This document shows positions 32,701-44,290 of a DNA stretch of 64,000 nt, piece by piece. Source of the DNA: Cheilinus undulatus. Lineage: Eukaryota; Chordata; Actinopteri; Labriformes; Labridae. Both the position numbers and the translations under genes were made by a program. Location of the stretch: assembly GCF_018320785.1 (NCBI RefSeq), contig NW_024571677.1, positions 62,001 through 126,000 on the forward strand, given 5' to 3'. The number at the start of each line of letters is the position of its first letter. The first letter of the stretch is position 1. The notes under the pieces were generated by a model. That model was not told where the DNA came from and ran no database searches. It saw only the letters and a program-made list of their open reading frames with translations.

Positions 32701-35700
32701 AGTTAAGGACTAGTTCACTACAGCAGTTAAGGACTAGTTCACTACAGCAGTTAAGGACTAGTTCACTACAACAGTTAAAGGACTAGTTCACTACAACAGT
32801 TAAGGACTAGTTCACTACAACAGTTAGAGGACTAGTTCACTACAACAGTTAAGGACTAGTTCACTACAACAGTTAAAGGACTAGTTCACTACAACAGTTA
32901 AGGACTAGTTCACTACAACAGTTAGAGGACTAGTTCACTACAACAGTTAAGGACTAGTTCACTACAGCAGTTAAGGACTAGTTCACTACAACAGTTAAAG
33001 GACTAGTTCACTACAACAGTTAAGGACTAGTTCACTACAACAGTTAGAGGACTAGTTCACTACAACAGTTAAGGACTAGTTCACTACAACAGTTAAAGGA
33101 CTAGTTCACTACAACAGTTAAGGACTAGTTCACTACAGCAGTTAAGGACTAGTTCACTACAACAGTTAGAGGACTAGTTCACTACAACAGTTAAGGACTA
33201 GTTCACTACAACAGGGACTAGTTCACTACAACAGTTAGAGGACTAGTTCACTACAACAGTTAAGGACTAGTTCACTACAACAGTTAGAGGACTAGTTCAC
33301 TACAACAGTTAAGGACTAGTTCACTACAACAGTTAAAGGACTAGTTCACTACAACAGTTAAGGACTAGTTCACTACAACAGTTAAGGACTAGTTCACTAC
33401 AACAGTTAGAGGACTAGTTCACTACAACAGTTAAGGACTAGTTCACTACAACAGTTAAAGGACTAGTTCACTACAACAGTTAAGGACTAGTTCACTACAA
33501 CAGTTGAAGGACTAGTTCACTACAACAGTTAAGGACTAGTTCACTACAACAGTTAAGGACTAGTTCACTACAACAGTTAAGGACTAGTTCACTACAGCAG
33601 TTAAGGACTAGTTCACTACAGCAGTTAAGGACTAGTTCACTACAACAGTTAAAGGACTAGTTCACTACAACAGTTAAGGACTAGTTCACTACAACAGTTA
33701 GAGGACTAGTTCACTACAACAGTTAAGGACTAGTTCACTACAACAGTTAAAGGACTAGTTCACTACAACAGTTAAGGACTAGTTCACTACAGCAGTTAAG
33801 GACTAGTTCACTACAACAGTTAGAGGACTAGTTCACTACAACAGTTAAGGACTAGTTCACTACAACAGTTAAGGACTAGTTCACTACAACAGTTAAGGAC
33901 TAGTTCACTACAACAGTTAAGGACTAGTTCACTACAACAGTTAAGGACTAGTTCACTACAACAGTTAGAGGACTAGTTCACTACAACAGTTAAGGACTAG
34001 TTCACTACAACAGTTAAAGGACTAGTTCACTACAACAGTTAGAGGACTAGTTCACTACAACAGTTAAGGACTAGTTCACTACAACAGTTAGAGGACTAGT
34101 TCACTACAACAGTTAAGGACTAGTTCACTACAACAGTTAAAGGACTAGTTCACTACAACAGTTAAAGGACTAGTTCACTACAACAGTTAAAGACTAGTTC
34201 ACTACAACAGTTAAAGGACTAGTTCACTACAGCAGTTAGAGGACTAGTTCACTACAACAGTTAAAGACTAGTTCACTACAACAGTTAAGGACTAGTTCAC
34301 TACAACAGTTAAGGTCTAGTTCACTACAACAGTTAAAGGACTAGTTCACTACAACAGTTAAAGACTAGTTCACTACAACAGTTAAGGTCTAGTTCACTAC
34401 AACAGTTAAAGGACTAGTTCACTACAACAGTTAAGGTCTAGTTCACTACAACAGTTAAAGGACTAGTTCACTACAACAGTTAAAGGACTAGTTCACTACA
34501 GCAGTTAGAGGACTAGTTCACTACAACAGTTAAAGACTAGTTCACTACAACAGTTAAAGGACTAGTTCACTACAACAGTTAAAGACTAGTTCACTACAAC
34601 AGTTAAAGGACTAGTTCACTACAACAGTTAAGGTCTAGTTCACTACAACAGTTAAAGGACTAGTTCACTACAACAGTTAAAGACTAGTTCACTACAACAG
34701 TTAAGGACTAGTTCACTACAACAGTTAAGGACTAGTTCACTACAACAGTTAAAGGACTAGTTCACTACAACAGTTCAGGACTAGTTCACTACAACAGTTA
34801 AAGGACTAGTTCACTACAACAGTTAAAGGACTAGTTCACTACAACAGTTAAGGACTAGTTCACTACAACAGTTAGAGGACTAGTTCACTACAACAGTAAG
34901 GGGACTAGTTCACTACAACAGTTAAAGACTAGTTCACTACAACAGTTAAAGGACTAGTTCACTACAACAGTTAAGGACTAGTTCACTACAACAGTTAAGG
35001 ACTAGTTCACTACAACAGTTAAAGGACTAGTTCACTACAACAGTTAAAGACTAGTTCACTACAACAGTTAAGGACTAGTTCACTACAACTGTAAAGGACT
35101 AGTTCACTACAACAGTTAAGGACTAGTTCACTACAACAGTTAAAGGACTAGTTCACTACAACAGTTAAGGACTAGTTCACTACAACAGTTAAAGACTAGT
35201 TCACTACAACAGTTAAGGACTATTTCACTACAACAGTTAAAGGACTAGTTCACTACAACAGTTAAAGACTAGTTCACTACAACAGTTAAGGACTAGTTCA
35301 CTACAACAGTTAAGGACTAGTTCACTACAACAGTTAAAGACTAGTTCACTACAACAGTTAAGGACTTGTTCAATACAACAGTTAAGGACTTGTTCAATAC
35401 AACAGTTAAGGACTAGTTCACTACAACAGTTAAGGACTAGTTCAATACAACAGTTAAGGACTAGTTCACTACAACAGTTAAAGACTAGTTCACTACAACA
35501 GTTAAGGACTAGTTCACTACAACAGTTAAGGACTAGTTCACTACAACAGTTAAAGACTAGTTCACTACAACAGTTAAGGACTTGTTCAATACAACAGTTA
35601 AGGACTAGTTCACTACAACAGTTAAGGACTAGTTCACTACAACAGTTAAAGACTAGTTCACTACAACAGTTAAGGACTTGTTCAATACAACAGTTAAGGA

Positions 35701-36740
35701 CTTGTTCAATACAACAGTTAAGGACTTGTTCAATACAACAGTTAAGGACTAGTTCACTACAACAGTTAAAGGACTAGTTCACTACAACAGTTAAAGGACT
35801 AGTTCACTACAACAGTTAAAGACTAGTTCACTACAACAGTTAAGGACTAGTTCACTACAACTGTAAAGGACTAGTTCACTACAACAGTTAAAGACTAGTT
35901 CACTACAACAGTTAAAGGACTAGTTCACTACAACAGTTAAAGACTAGTTCACTACAACAGTTAAAGGACTAGTTCACTACAACAGTTAAAGACTAGTTCA
36001 CTACAACAGTTAAGGACTAGTTCACTACAACTGTAAAGGACTAGTTCACTACAACAGTTAAGGACTAGTTCACTACAACAGTTAAGGACTAGTTCACTAC
36101 AACAGTTAAGGACTAGTTCACTACAACAGTTAAAGACTAGTTCACTACAACAGTTAAGGACTAGTTCACTACAACAGTAAGGGGACTAGTTCACTACAAC
36201 AGTTAAAGACTAGTTCACTACAACAGTTAAAGGACTAGTTCACTACAACAGTTAAGGACTAGTTCACTACAAAAGTTAAAGACTAGTTCACTACAACAGT
36301 TAAGGACTAGTTCACTACAACAGTTAAAGGACTAGTTCACTACAACAGTTAAGGACTAGTTCACTACAACAGTTAAAGGACTAGTTCACTACAACAGTTA
36401 AGGACTAGTTCACTACAACAGTTAAGGACTAGTTCACTACAACAGTTAAGGACTAGTTCACTACAACAGTTAAAGGACTAGTTCACTACAACAGTTAAAA
36501 ACTAGTTCACTACAACAGTTAAGGACTTGTTCACTACAACAGTTAAGGACTAGTTCACTACAACAGTTAAGGACTAGTTCACTACAACAGTTAAGGACTA
36601 GTTCACTACAAGAGTTAAGGACTAGTTCACTACAACAGTTAAAGGACTAGTTCACTACAACAGTTAAAGGACTAGTTCACTACAACAGTTAAGGACTAGT
36701 TCACTAGAACAGTTAAGGACTAGTTCAATACAACAGTTAA
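17739..36740. repeat. 19-kb 24/25-bp minisatellite in casp3 intron 1
   Basis: About 775 copies of GGACTAGTTCACTACAACAG followed by TTAA (24 bp), TTAAA or TTAGA (25 bp), making up 30% of the window. Each unit carries ACTAGT. Rare variants act as markers: GACAAGTTCAC (18023, 24162), CAGCACTT (18133, 24272), CATTTAAAGG (18382, 24521), CAGATGAGG (19391, 25534, 31230), CAGTTCAGG (23788, 29984, 34771), CTGTAAAGG (24105, 30302, 35089). Their spacing shows duplicated blocks of about 6.1-6.2 kb and 4.8 kb. Shorter 0.5-0.65-kb patterns are also repeated within blocks. Confidence 0.98.
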
Positions 36741-37045
36741 TCTCTTGCTTATTTGTAGTCATTAATAATTCTGAATACAATCACTAGAATGATCTTTGCT
36801 GGTCCTGCCTGGACATGTTTTATTGGTTTTCTCGTGATCAGTAATCCTGTGCTGTAATGGTTCCTCCTGTCAACCACTTCTGAGCATCATCATCAGAGCT
36901 TTATTGATCAGTGAAATATTGTCTGATGGATCAGAGATGCTGTCCAGCCCTGCTCTAAGCCCCTTAAGTGGATAAATCTAGAGTTTTCTGAGATCATGCT
37001 CTCCTCAGCTGTCAGCTCTGTTTTCTTCTTTCTCTCTCATACCAG
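36741..37045 (+). other. end of casp3 intron 1
   Basis: Unique sequence following the array, ending in a strong polypyrimidine tract (TTTTCTTCTTTCTCTCTCAT) and the acceptor ACCAG at 37041-37045. Confidence 0.75.
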
Positions 37046-37052
37046 TAGAAAC

Positions 37053-37129
37053 ATGGCCCAGCCTGATGGTGGCGCTGACGTTCAGGGCAGTGGAGACACC
37101 GTGGATGCCCTGAAGTTCTTTTCAAAGAG
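37053..37129 (+). CDS. casp3: casp3 coding exon 1 (prodomain)
   Basis: 77 nt: 25 codons plus AG. It encodes [20 protein letters not shown] and then KFFSKR, the fish prodomain start. The exon begins at 37046 with seven 5' UTR bases. Donor gttagt. Confidence 0.9.
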
Positions 37130-40100
37130 GTTAGTGTTTCCTGTTTGTGCCTGAGGGTTGATCAATACTCTCAGAGGTCGGAGCTGCTCAGGCTTTAACA
37201 GACCCCTCATTCAGAGCAGAGATACTCAAGGTGAGGATCCTTTTAGCCTTATTGTAGAAATCATTCCCCATAGAGGTGAAATCTGGACCCTAGAGTGATT
37301 TATTGATAGTCCCATCAGCCGTTTGTTCCTGATGCCAGGTTTGGCTGTCAGCCTTTATTTCTGCCTGTATTCCATCAGATATGTGAACGAGAACAGGACC
37401 GATAAAAACCACTGGTTCTAGAGGAGAGGGACAAACAGGCTCAGAACTTTGTTCTTCTGTTTTACCTCAGTAAAGAGGAGATTTACATGGCTGACGTCTA
37501 ACCAGCAGACGTGAAAAGACTTTTCATTCAACATTTTTCTCTCTAAATTCTGACTTCTGATGATCATATCCTGATTATTGTCACTCTGTCAGACACACTG
37601 AAATTTATTTAGATTTAATTTATTTAATCAAAGATGAGGGTAAAGTTTTCAGACTAACACTGGTATTCAGAAATAACAGTTTATCATAATATAAATTATT
37701 TGAACTTAAAGTATTTTTAAATATATTATCTCTGAATTTTGTGATTTTCTAACTTTCTCTTTAATATTTATCCTATTAAACTAAAACCTTTAAATAAATT
37801 AGTTATTAGTATGTAAAGATCAGCTGGTATTTTAGTAAATAAGCAGGATAAAATGAACAGAGGATAATGCATTTATTGAAAAAACAAACATAACTATGAT
37901 CAGACTGTGCTGACAGTGAGAATCATCTAGCGTCCTCACATTTTGTCCCCTTCAGTTTTTTTATTTAAAGAGTTTTGGCTGTGTTGAATGAACAAAGCTC
38001 AACTTTGCCAGGAAATATTCCTTTTTTAAAAATGTGTAGAATCTTTGTCTCAGCTCTTTATTTTTACAGCAGTTTTAGGGACAACTGTGTTAGGATTTTA
38101 AAGGAACTCTTTAAACTGAGCATAAATGCTGGCTGTGAGAGTTAAACCATCTCTGTGTGCTCTGATCAGAATGTTCGATCTGGTCTGAAGCAGTTTTCTG
38201 ACCCTGACAATGACCCAGGTTCACTGTAGATACAGGAACCATTAAACTAGCTCAGAGGTGTTCTCTCCAGGGTTTGATGGGGCAGGGTTGAGAACCACTA
38301 CAAACCCATGTCCTAATACCGCCATGCTTCCTGTCCTGGTCCTCAGACCGTTTTTACAGTCGTCTGGAGTGAAGACTAACCCAGCTCTCAGAGTCTCAGC
38401 GACATGGTTCCTGTCCTTACAGAGTCTGCTTTCCTGTGGCTATTTTCAGAGCGGATGGAGGGTCTGCAGACGGAACCAAGACTTCAGAGGAGATAGACTC
38501 TCTGCCCCTCAGCAGCACTAAGACTGCAGACTCAGACCCCTACCGCTACAACATGGACTACCCCAGCCTGGGAACCTGTCTGATCATCAACAACAAGAAC
38601 TTCCACCGCTCTACAAGTACACACTCCCGTTCAATAAGAACCCCAGCCTGATTTTCACACCAGGTCCAGCACAGATCTGCTGACTCAGCTAGAAGCATTT
38701 CCCTACCATGACCTCTCCGTGTTCCCTCTCCAGATATGAACACTCGTAACGGGACAGATGTGGACGGGGCCAACGCCATAAAGATCTTCTCTGGTCTGGG
38801 CTATAAGATAAGGTTTACCAACGATCAGACCGTGGACCAGATACATCAGCTGATGTTCCAAGGTAATACACTTTACTGTTTCTATGGTAACGCTCAATAC
38901 GTTTGCATGCACAGCAAAGAAAAGCTACAGTCAGGGTTTAGGGTCTGTCCTGGACTACTGTTCCTGTCTCAGTTTATATTGAGAGGCCAGGATCAGGTCT
39001 GCCCCTGTCTGACGTTGGTTCCTCCAGGTGAGCTGGTCTAGGTCAGACTGAGGTCTACACATGCAGGACTACATCAGTCTTCTACCTGCTTATTCAGCAG
39101 AAATGAGAGTTTCTGTTATTTTACCTACTTTTTATCCTCCTGAGAGCTGAGCTTTAGTCTGAATACATTCTTAGTTTCTCTCCTCTTTGGGATCAGTCGG
39201 ACCGGATCATTTAAGCTGTCAACAGGAAGTAGTTTAGACCGGATATGATGTTCACAAATCTCCTGAAGGCCCTGAATCTGCAGAAGATCCAGACCTGGAT
39301 CCATTTTAGAGCTGTTTAGGCTGAGTGTTGTTGGGGGTCTTCAGTCTTTGAGTCAGGGATGGGGGACTCATTTACAGGACGGACCACTGGTTACCACTGT
39401 TCCCAGTGGGCTCAGCTGTCAGACTGGAGCATGTGGACCAGTAACCATGGTTCCATCTCTCTCTTTGGTGTGTCCAGTATCCCAGGAGGACCACAGCCAG
39501 AGCGCCTCATTCGCCTGTGTGCTGCTCAGTCACGGAGAAGAAGGGGGGATATACGGCACTGACGGATTTGAAAAGATAGAAAACTTCACCAGATACTTCA
39601 AAGGAGATCGCTGCAGCACTCTGGTGGGGAAACCCAAGCTGTTCTTCATCCAGGTCAGTGTCCCTCAGCAGGTACACATGATAATTCTAACACACCTGTT
39701 CATCCTGAATTAGCACTTCAGTGCTCCTTTACACATGTAGGGGCTCAGACCTGAAGCCCCGTAGAGTCTCCAAGCTAATACAGCTCTGGGTCTGGGTCTG
39801 GTCTCTTTTAGGCGTGTCGGGGCTCAGATCTGGACGGTGGGGCTATGGTTGAGACCGACAGCAGAGCAGAGCAAATAGAGAGGATTCCTGTGGAGGCGGA
39901 TTTCCTTTACGCTTATTCAACTGCTCCAGGTAAGTCAGGGTGGAGGTCCACTGGTCTGGAAAAGGGGTCTACGACTTCAGCCTTTTTTTTTAACTAACTT
40001 AGACCAGTGAGGAGTCTGGTTAGAGTTTTACAAGCTTCAAAAGACAACGTCAGCTTAAAACACAAGGATGGACTGTTGGTGAAGCTGGGGATGTTGGGGC

Positions 40101-41744
40101 CTTCATTCCTCCATTCCCTACAATAGTAGAACACAGTTGGCAAGTTCTAGAAAAATGTGTGGAACTGAAGAGGAAAGGAAACCCCGACTCTTCTTCAGTT
40201 CTGTCAGGTCTAATATCAGTTCTGTCAGGTCTAAGATCAGTTCTGTTAGCTCTAAGATCCCTTCTGTCAGGTCTAAGATCCCTTCTGTCAGGTCTAAGAT
40301 CAGTTCTGTCAGGTCTAAGATCAGTTCTGTCAGGTCTAAGATCCCTTCTGTCAGGTCTAAGATCCCTTCTGTCAGGCCTAAGATCCCTTCTGTCAGGTCT
40401 AAGATCCCTTCTGTCAGGTCTAAGATCCCTTCTGTCAGGTCTAAGATCCCTTCTGTCAGGTCTAAGATCTAAGAGGTTTTGGATAATTTTTGGAGGAGAA
40501 CTCGAACCATCATGGATACTTCAGCAGAGAGCGGTACGGCTGGTCTATGATGAGGGTCCAGGCTGTTCTATGATGGGGGTCCAGGCTGTTCTATGATGAG
40601 GGTCCAGGCTGTTCTATGATGAGGGTCCAGGCTGTTCTATGATGAGGGTCCAGGCTGGTCTATGATGAGGATTCAGGCTGGTCTATGATGATGGTGCAGG
40701 CTGGTCTATGATTGAGGGTCCAGGCTGGTCTATGATGAGGATTCAGGCTGGTCTATGATGAGGGTCCAGGCTGTTCTATGATGAGGGTCCAGGCTGTTCT
40801 ATGATGAGGGTCCAGGCTGGTCTATGATGAGGATTCAGGCTGGTCTATGATGAGGGTCCAGGCTGGTCTATGATGATGGTGCAGGCTGGTCTATGATTGA
40901 GGGTCCAGGCTGGTCTATGATGAGGGTCCAGGCTGTTCTATGATGAGGGTCCAGGCTGGTCTATGATGAGGATTCAGGCTGGTCCATGATGAGGGTCCAG
41001 GCTGGTCTATGATGAGGATTCAGGCTGGTCTATGATGAGGGTCCAGGCTGGTCTATGATGAGGATTCAGGCTGTTCTATGATGAGGGTCCAGGCTGGTCT
41101 GTTATGAGGGTTCAGGCTGGTCTATGATGGGTGTCCAGGCTGGTCCATAATGGGGGTCTAGCCTGGTCCATGATGGGGGTCCAGGCTGGTCCATGATGAG
41201 GGTCCAGGCTGGTCTATGATGATGGTCCAGGCTGGTCTATGATTGAGGGTACAGGCTGGTCCATGATGAAGGTCCAGGCTGGTCTATGATTGAGGGTACA
41301 GGTCGGTCCTTGATGAGGGTACAAGCTGGTCCATGATGAGAGTACATGCTGGTCTATGATGAGGGTCCAGGCTGGTCCATGATGAGGGTCCAGACTGGTC
41401 CATGATGAGGGTCCAGGCTGATCCTTGATGAGGTCCACGATCTGAACCAGGTGTTGGACTTTTTCCCCTGGATTAATCCAGAATCTAACCATGTCTGGTT
41501 CCTTTCAGGGTACTACTCCTGGAGAAACACCACCAACGGCTCCTGGTTCATGCAGGCGCTGTGTGAGATGTTGCAGCGATACAGTGGGGAGCTGGAGCTG
41601 ATGCAGATCATGACCAGAGTCAACCGCAGGGTGGCCACAAACTTTGAGTCTGCCTCCAACCTTCCTGGATTCAGTGGGAAGAAACAGATCCCCTGCATCG
41701 TCTCCATGCTGACCAAAGACTTCTTCTTTCCTGTCAAATATTAA
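37053..41744 (+). CDS. casp3: caspase-3, complete coding sequence (six coding exons)
   Basis: Executioner cysteine protease that cleaves after DEVD-type Asp in apoptosis. It is cytosolic, made as a zymogen and activated by caspases 8/9. Exons 37053-37129, 38450-38616, 38734-38862, 39478-39653, 39812-39929 and 41509-41744 join in phase to give 300 aa and a TAA stop. Short prodomain to about residue 55. Catalytic His143 lies in LLSHGEEGG and catalytic Cys185 in QACRG. The linker cleavage site VETD199|S matches human IETD|S. Substrate-pocket arginines are in [10 protein letters not shown] and YYSWRN, and [16 protein letters not shown] and RVNRRVAT are conserved. The start is the first ATG of exon 2 (AAACATGG, good Kozak). 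The N-terminal region is about 22 residues longer than in human. All catalytic residues are intact. It could be the a or b fish copy. Confidence 0.96.
37130..38449 (+). other. casp3 intron 2
   Basis: 1.3 kb of AT-rich unique sequence. GGTTGAGAACCACTA at 38286-38300 resembles a solitary hAT terminal repeat, but no partner end was found. No other feature is supported. Confidence 0.6.
38450..38616 (+). CDS. casp3: casp3 coding exon 2
   Basis: 167 nt. It encodes the end of the prodomain ([10 protein letters not shown]) and the start of the large subunit ([20 protein letters not shown]), matching human [21 protein letters not shown]. Probable prodomain cleavage is after an Asp in ADSD (inference). 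Confidence 0.95.
38734..38862 (+). CDS. casp3: casp3 coding exon 3
   Basis: 129 nt. It encodes [20 protein letters not shown] and onward to LMFQ. The Arg of NTRNGTD is equivalent to human Arg64, which helps hold the substrate P1 Asp. Donor gtaata. Confidence 0.95.
39478..39653 (+). CDS. casp3: casp3 coding exon 4 (catalytic His)
   Basis: 176 nt. It encodes [20 protein letters not shown] and on to [17 protein letters not shown]. His143 in LLSHGEEGG is the catalytic histidine, and the final Q is the first residue of QACRG. Donor gtcagt. Confidence 0.97.
39812..39929 (+). CDS. casp3: casp3 coding exon 5 (catalytic Cys)
   Basis: 118 nt. It begins ACRG with catalytic Cys185, contains the VETD|S activation site, and ends [15 protein letters not shown] at the start of the small subunit. 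Donor gtaagt. Confidence 0.97.
40190..40471. repeat. 21-bp minisatellite in casp3 intron 6
   Basis: About 13 copies of a 21-bp unit TTCTGTCAGGTCTAAGATC plus CC (CAG in some copies) in the intron before the last casp3 exon. The unit is divisible by three, so two overlapping open frames cross it (SVRSKIP and LSGLRSL repeats). Both are artefacts. Confidence 0.95.
40538..41436. repeat. 23-bp minisatellite in casp3 intron 6
   Basis: About 39 copies of GGCTGGTCTATGATGAGGGT plus CCA, with variants GTTCTATG, GATTCAG and TCCATG. It starts some 65 bp after the 21-bp array and ends about 70 bp before the last casp3 acceptor. Copies become more divergent toward the right end. Confidence 0.95.
41509..41744 (+). 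CDS. casp3: casp3 terminal coding exon
   Basis: 236 nt with TAA at 41742-41744. It encodes the small (p12) subunit: [32 protein letters not shown] and [20 protein letters not shown] plus a final Tyr. Acceptor cctttcag. Confidence 0.97.
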
Positions 41745-41856
41745 CGCTGAGAGTCTGACCCTTAAAGGTTTTAATCAGAGGGCTCGGTCTAAAACAGGAA
41801 CCAGGTCCAACAGGATGTTAAAGGAGACCACAGGCAGAGCCTAATGCACTGTCAGC

Positions 41857-41862
41857 ATTAAA
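41857..41862 (+). terminator. possible casp3 polyadenylation signal
   Basis: ATTAAA 113 nt after the stop codon, the nearest plausible signal. A canonical AATAAA also occurs at 43697-43702. If that one is used, the 27-bp array at 42275-43179 would be part of the 3' UTR. Confidence 0.4.
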
Positions 41863-42092
41863 AAGAAACTTCTGACCCTGTTTAGACCCCTGCATTAACA
41901 TCTATGCTGACAGGCTCCCAGCTCCTCCTGCAAGTATCCCAGCATGCTTTGTGCAGTGAAGCTGCTGGTACTACTAGTGAAAGATAATGAATTAGAGGGG
42001 GGTCGGGCCTCTTTAGACCTTTCTCTCACTGAGTCCCAAACATGCTGGTAGAGGAAATGTGATTCACCTGTGTGGATGCTCCAGAGATTACA

Positions 42093-42224
42093 ATGATGGA
42101 TGGATGATGGATGGATGATGGAGGGATAGATGGACGGATGATGGATGAGTGATGGAGGGATGGATGGATGGATGATGGATGATCGATGGATGGATGAGTG
42201 ATGGATGGATGGATGATGGATGGT
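42093..42224. repeat. GATG microsatellite
   Basis: Imperfect (GATG)n, mixed GGAT/GATG, over about 130 bp just downstream of casp3. Confidence 0.9.
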
Positions 42225-42274
42225 GGTCAGCCCTGCAAAGAGACCCACAGCAGTGAAGTTCAGGCTGTTATCTC

Positions 42275-43179
42275 CTAGGGTCAGGGTTTATGTCCTACAG
42301 AGCAGGGTCAGGGTTTATGTCCTACTGAGCAGGGTCAGGGTTTATGTCCTACAGAGCAGGGTCAGGGTTTATGTCCTACAGAGCAGGGTCAGGGTTTATG
42401 TCCTACTGAGCAGGGTCAGGGTTTATGTCCTACTGAGCAGGGTCAGGGTTTATGTCCTACTGAGCAGGGTCAGGGTTTATGTCCTACAGAGCAGGGTCAG
42501 GGTTTATGTCCTACTGAGCAGGGTCAGGGTTTATGTCCTACAGAGCAGGGTCAGGGTTTATGTCCTACAGAGCAGGGTCAGGGTTTATGTCCTACAGAGC
42601 AGGGTCAGGGTTTATGTCCTACAGAGCAGGGTCAGGGTTTATGTCCTACAGAGCAGGGTCAGGGTTTATGTCCTACTGAGCAGGGTCAGGGTTTATGTCC
42701 TACAGAGCAGGGTCAGGGTTTATGTACTACTGAGCAGGGTCAGGGTTTATGTCCTACAGAGCAGGGTCAGGGTTTATGTCCTACAGAGCAGGGTCAGGGT
42801 TTATGTCCTACAGAGCAGGGTCAGGGTTTATGTCCTACTGAGCAGGGTCAGGGTTTATGTCCTACTGAGCAGGGTCAGGGTTTATGTCCTACAGAGCAGG
42901 GTCAGGGTTTATGTCCTACTGAGCAGGGTCAGGGTTTATGTCCTACTGAGCAGGGTCAGGGTTTATGTCCTACTGAGCAGGGTCAGGGTTTATGTCCTAC
43001 TGAGCAGGGTCAGGGTTTATGTCCTACAGAGCAGGGTCAGGGTTTATGTCCTACAGAGCAGGGTCAGGGTTTATGTCCTACAGAGCAGGGTCAGGGTTTA
43101 TGTCCTACTGAGCAGGGTCAGGGTTTATGTCCTACAGAGCAGGGTCAGGGTTTATGTCCTACTGAGCAGGGTCAGGGTT
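42275..43179. repeat. 27-bp minisatellite downstream of casp3
   Basis: About 33 copies of GGGTCAGGGTTTATGTCCTA followed by C(A/T)GAGCA. The only recurrent variation is ACAGAGC versus ACTGAGC, plus one ATGTACTAC copy. 27 bp is divisible by three, giving a 329-codon open frame (VYVLQSRVR), an artefact. The unit contains GGGTCAGGGTTTA, close to telomere-variant repeats. Confidence 0.97.
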
Positions 43180-44106
43180 CTGACATCAGGTCTTCTCTGG
43201 AGACGTTGAAGCAGATCTGAGCGTCTCAGAGGGAACCTCCTGTCTGACCAATCAGCATAGACGTTAATGCAGTTAACACCTGAGTCATCATGATTGAATT
43301 TTTTTAGAGTTTTTTTCTGTAGCCTGCAGGACACGAGGAGAATGTGATGAGCAGTAACTGTGTTCACTGTTGAGAGGAGCGTCTGAATGTGATACAGGAG
43401 CTGTAAAGAACCTGAAAGGTGTCTGTTCGGTCCAAAGGTAAGGTCGGGGGTCTTTACTCTTGGAGATCCTGATCTCCTTTTAACACGAGCAGAGACGCAA
43501 GAATTCATGAGAAAGGAGCTCAGACCAAGCACTGAGAGATAAATGAGCAGACATTACCACAAGGTCCACATTTCTGGATCATGATTCCTTTACTGATGTT
43601 TGTGAGATTCCTGGGTTCTTTTTCTCGGGTTCTGCTGCTTTGTGCTTCTGCTCATCTCAGCTCTTTGTAAATCCTTGTTTTTAAAAGTGAAATACAAATA
43701 AAAGTTATTATTAATTCATTATTTTATTTTTTATCATTATAATTATCACTATTATTATTATCATTGTTATTAATAATAGTAGTAGTAGTATAATTATTAG
43801 TATTATCAACTTACTGACAGGCTTTTTCTTCTATTATGGTTTGAGAGCGCTGGCCGGTTCAAAATTAGGTTCAGGAACGGGATGGCATGGAGCCCTGCTG
43901 GTCTGGAAGACCCCTGTGAGCTTCAGCAGTAGTACCACATTTAACCAGTAGAGGGCGCCAGAGGCTAGTTCAGTGTTATCATGAGGGCCATGGATGAATC
44001 AGCAGCTCCAGATAAACTTCCAGGAAATACACTCTGACTAAATTTAACCCTTACACTTCACACCAGGCCCTTCACAACACAGGCTTTTAGTCCAGGACTA
44101 CAGTCT
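43180..44106. other. casp3-irf2 intergenic, unique plus microsatellite
   Basis: Unique sequence with an ATT/AGT-rich low-complexity run at about 43704-43812 and an AATAAA at 43697-43702. No gene recognised. Confidence 0.6.
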
Positions 44107-44285
44107 GGGGCCACATTAGAGTTCAGCTGGGGCCACATTAGAGTTCAGCTGGGGCCACATTAGAGCTCAGCTGGGGCCACATTAGAGCTCAGCTGGGGCC
44201 ACATTAGAGTTCAGCTGGGGCCACATTAGAGCTCAGCTGGGGCCACATTAGAGCTCAGCTGGGGCCACATTAGAGCTCAGCTGGG
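44107..44285. repeat. 22-bp minisatellite, eight copies
   Basis: Eight near-perfect copies of GGGGCCACATTAGAG(C/T)TCAG plus CT, directly before the 12-bp array with only a few bases between. Confidence 0.95.
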
Positions 44286-44290
44286 CTCCT

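Noticed and set aside
14761..36740. CRISPR-like regular repeats
   Set aside because: Units are directly adjacent with no unique spacers, in a spliced vertebrate gene; these are minisatellites.
38286..38300. Solitary hAT-like terminal repeat in casp3 intron 2
   Set aside because: Only about 15 bases, with no second end and no target duplication; could be chance.
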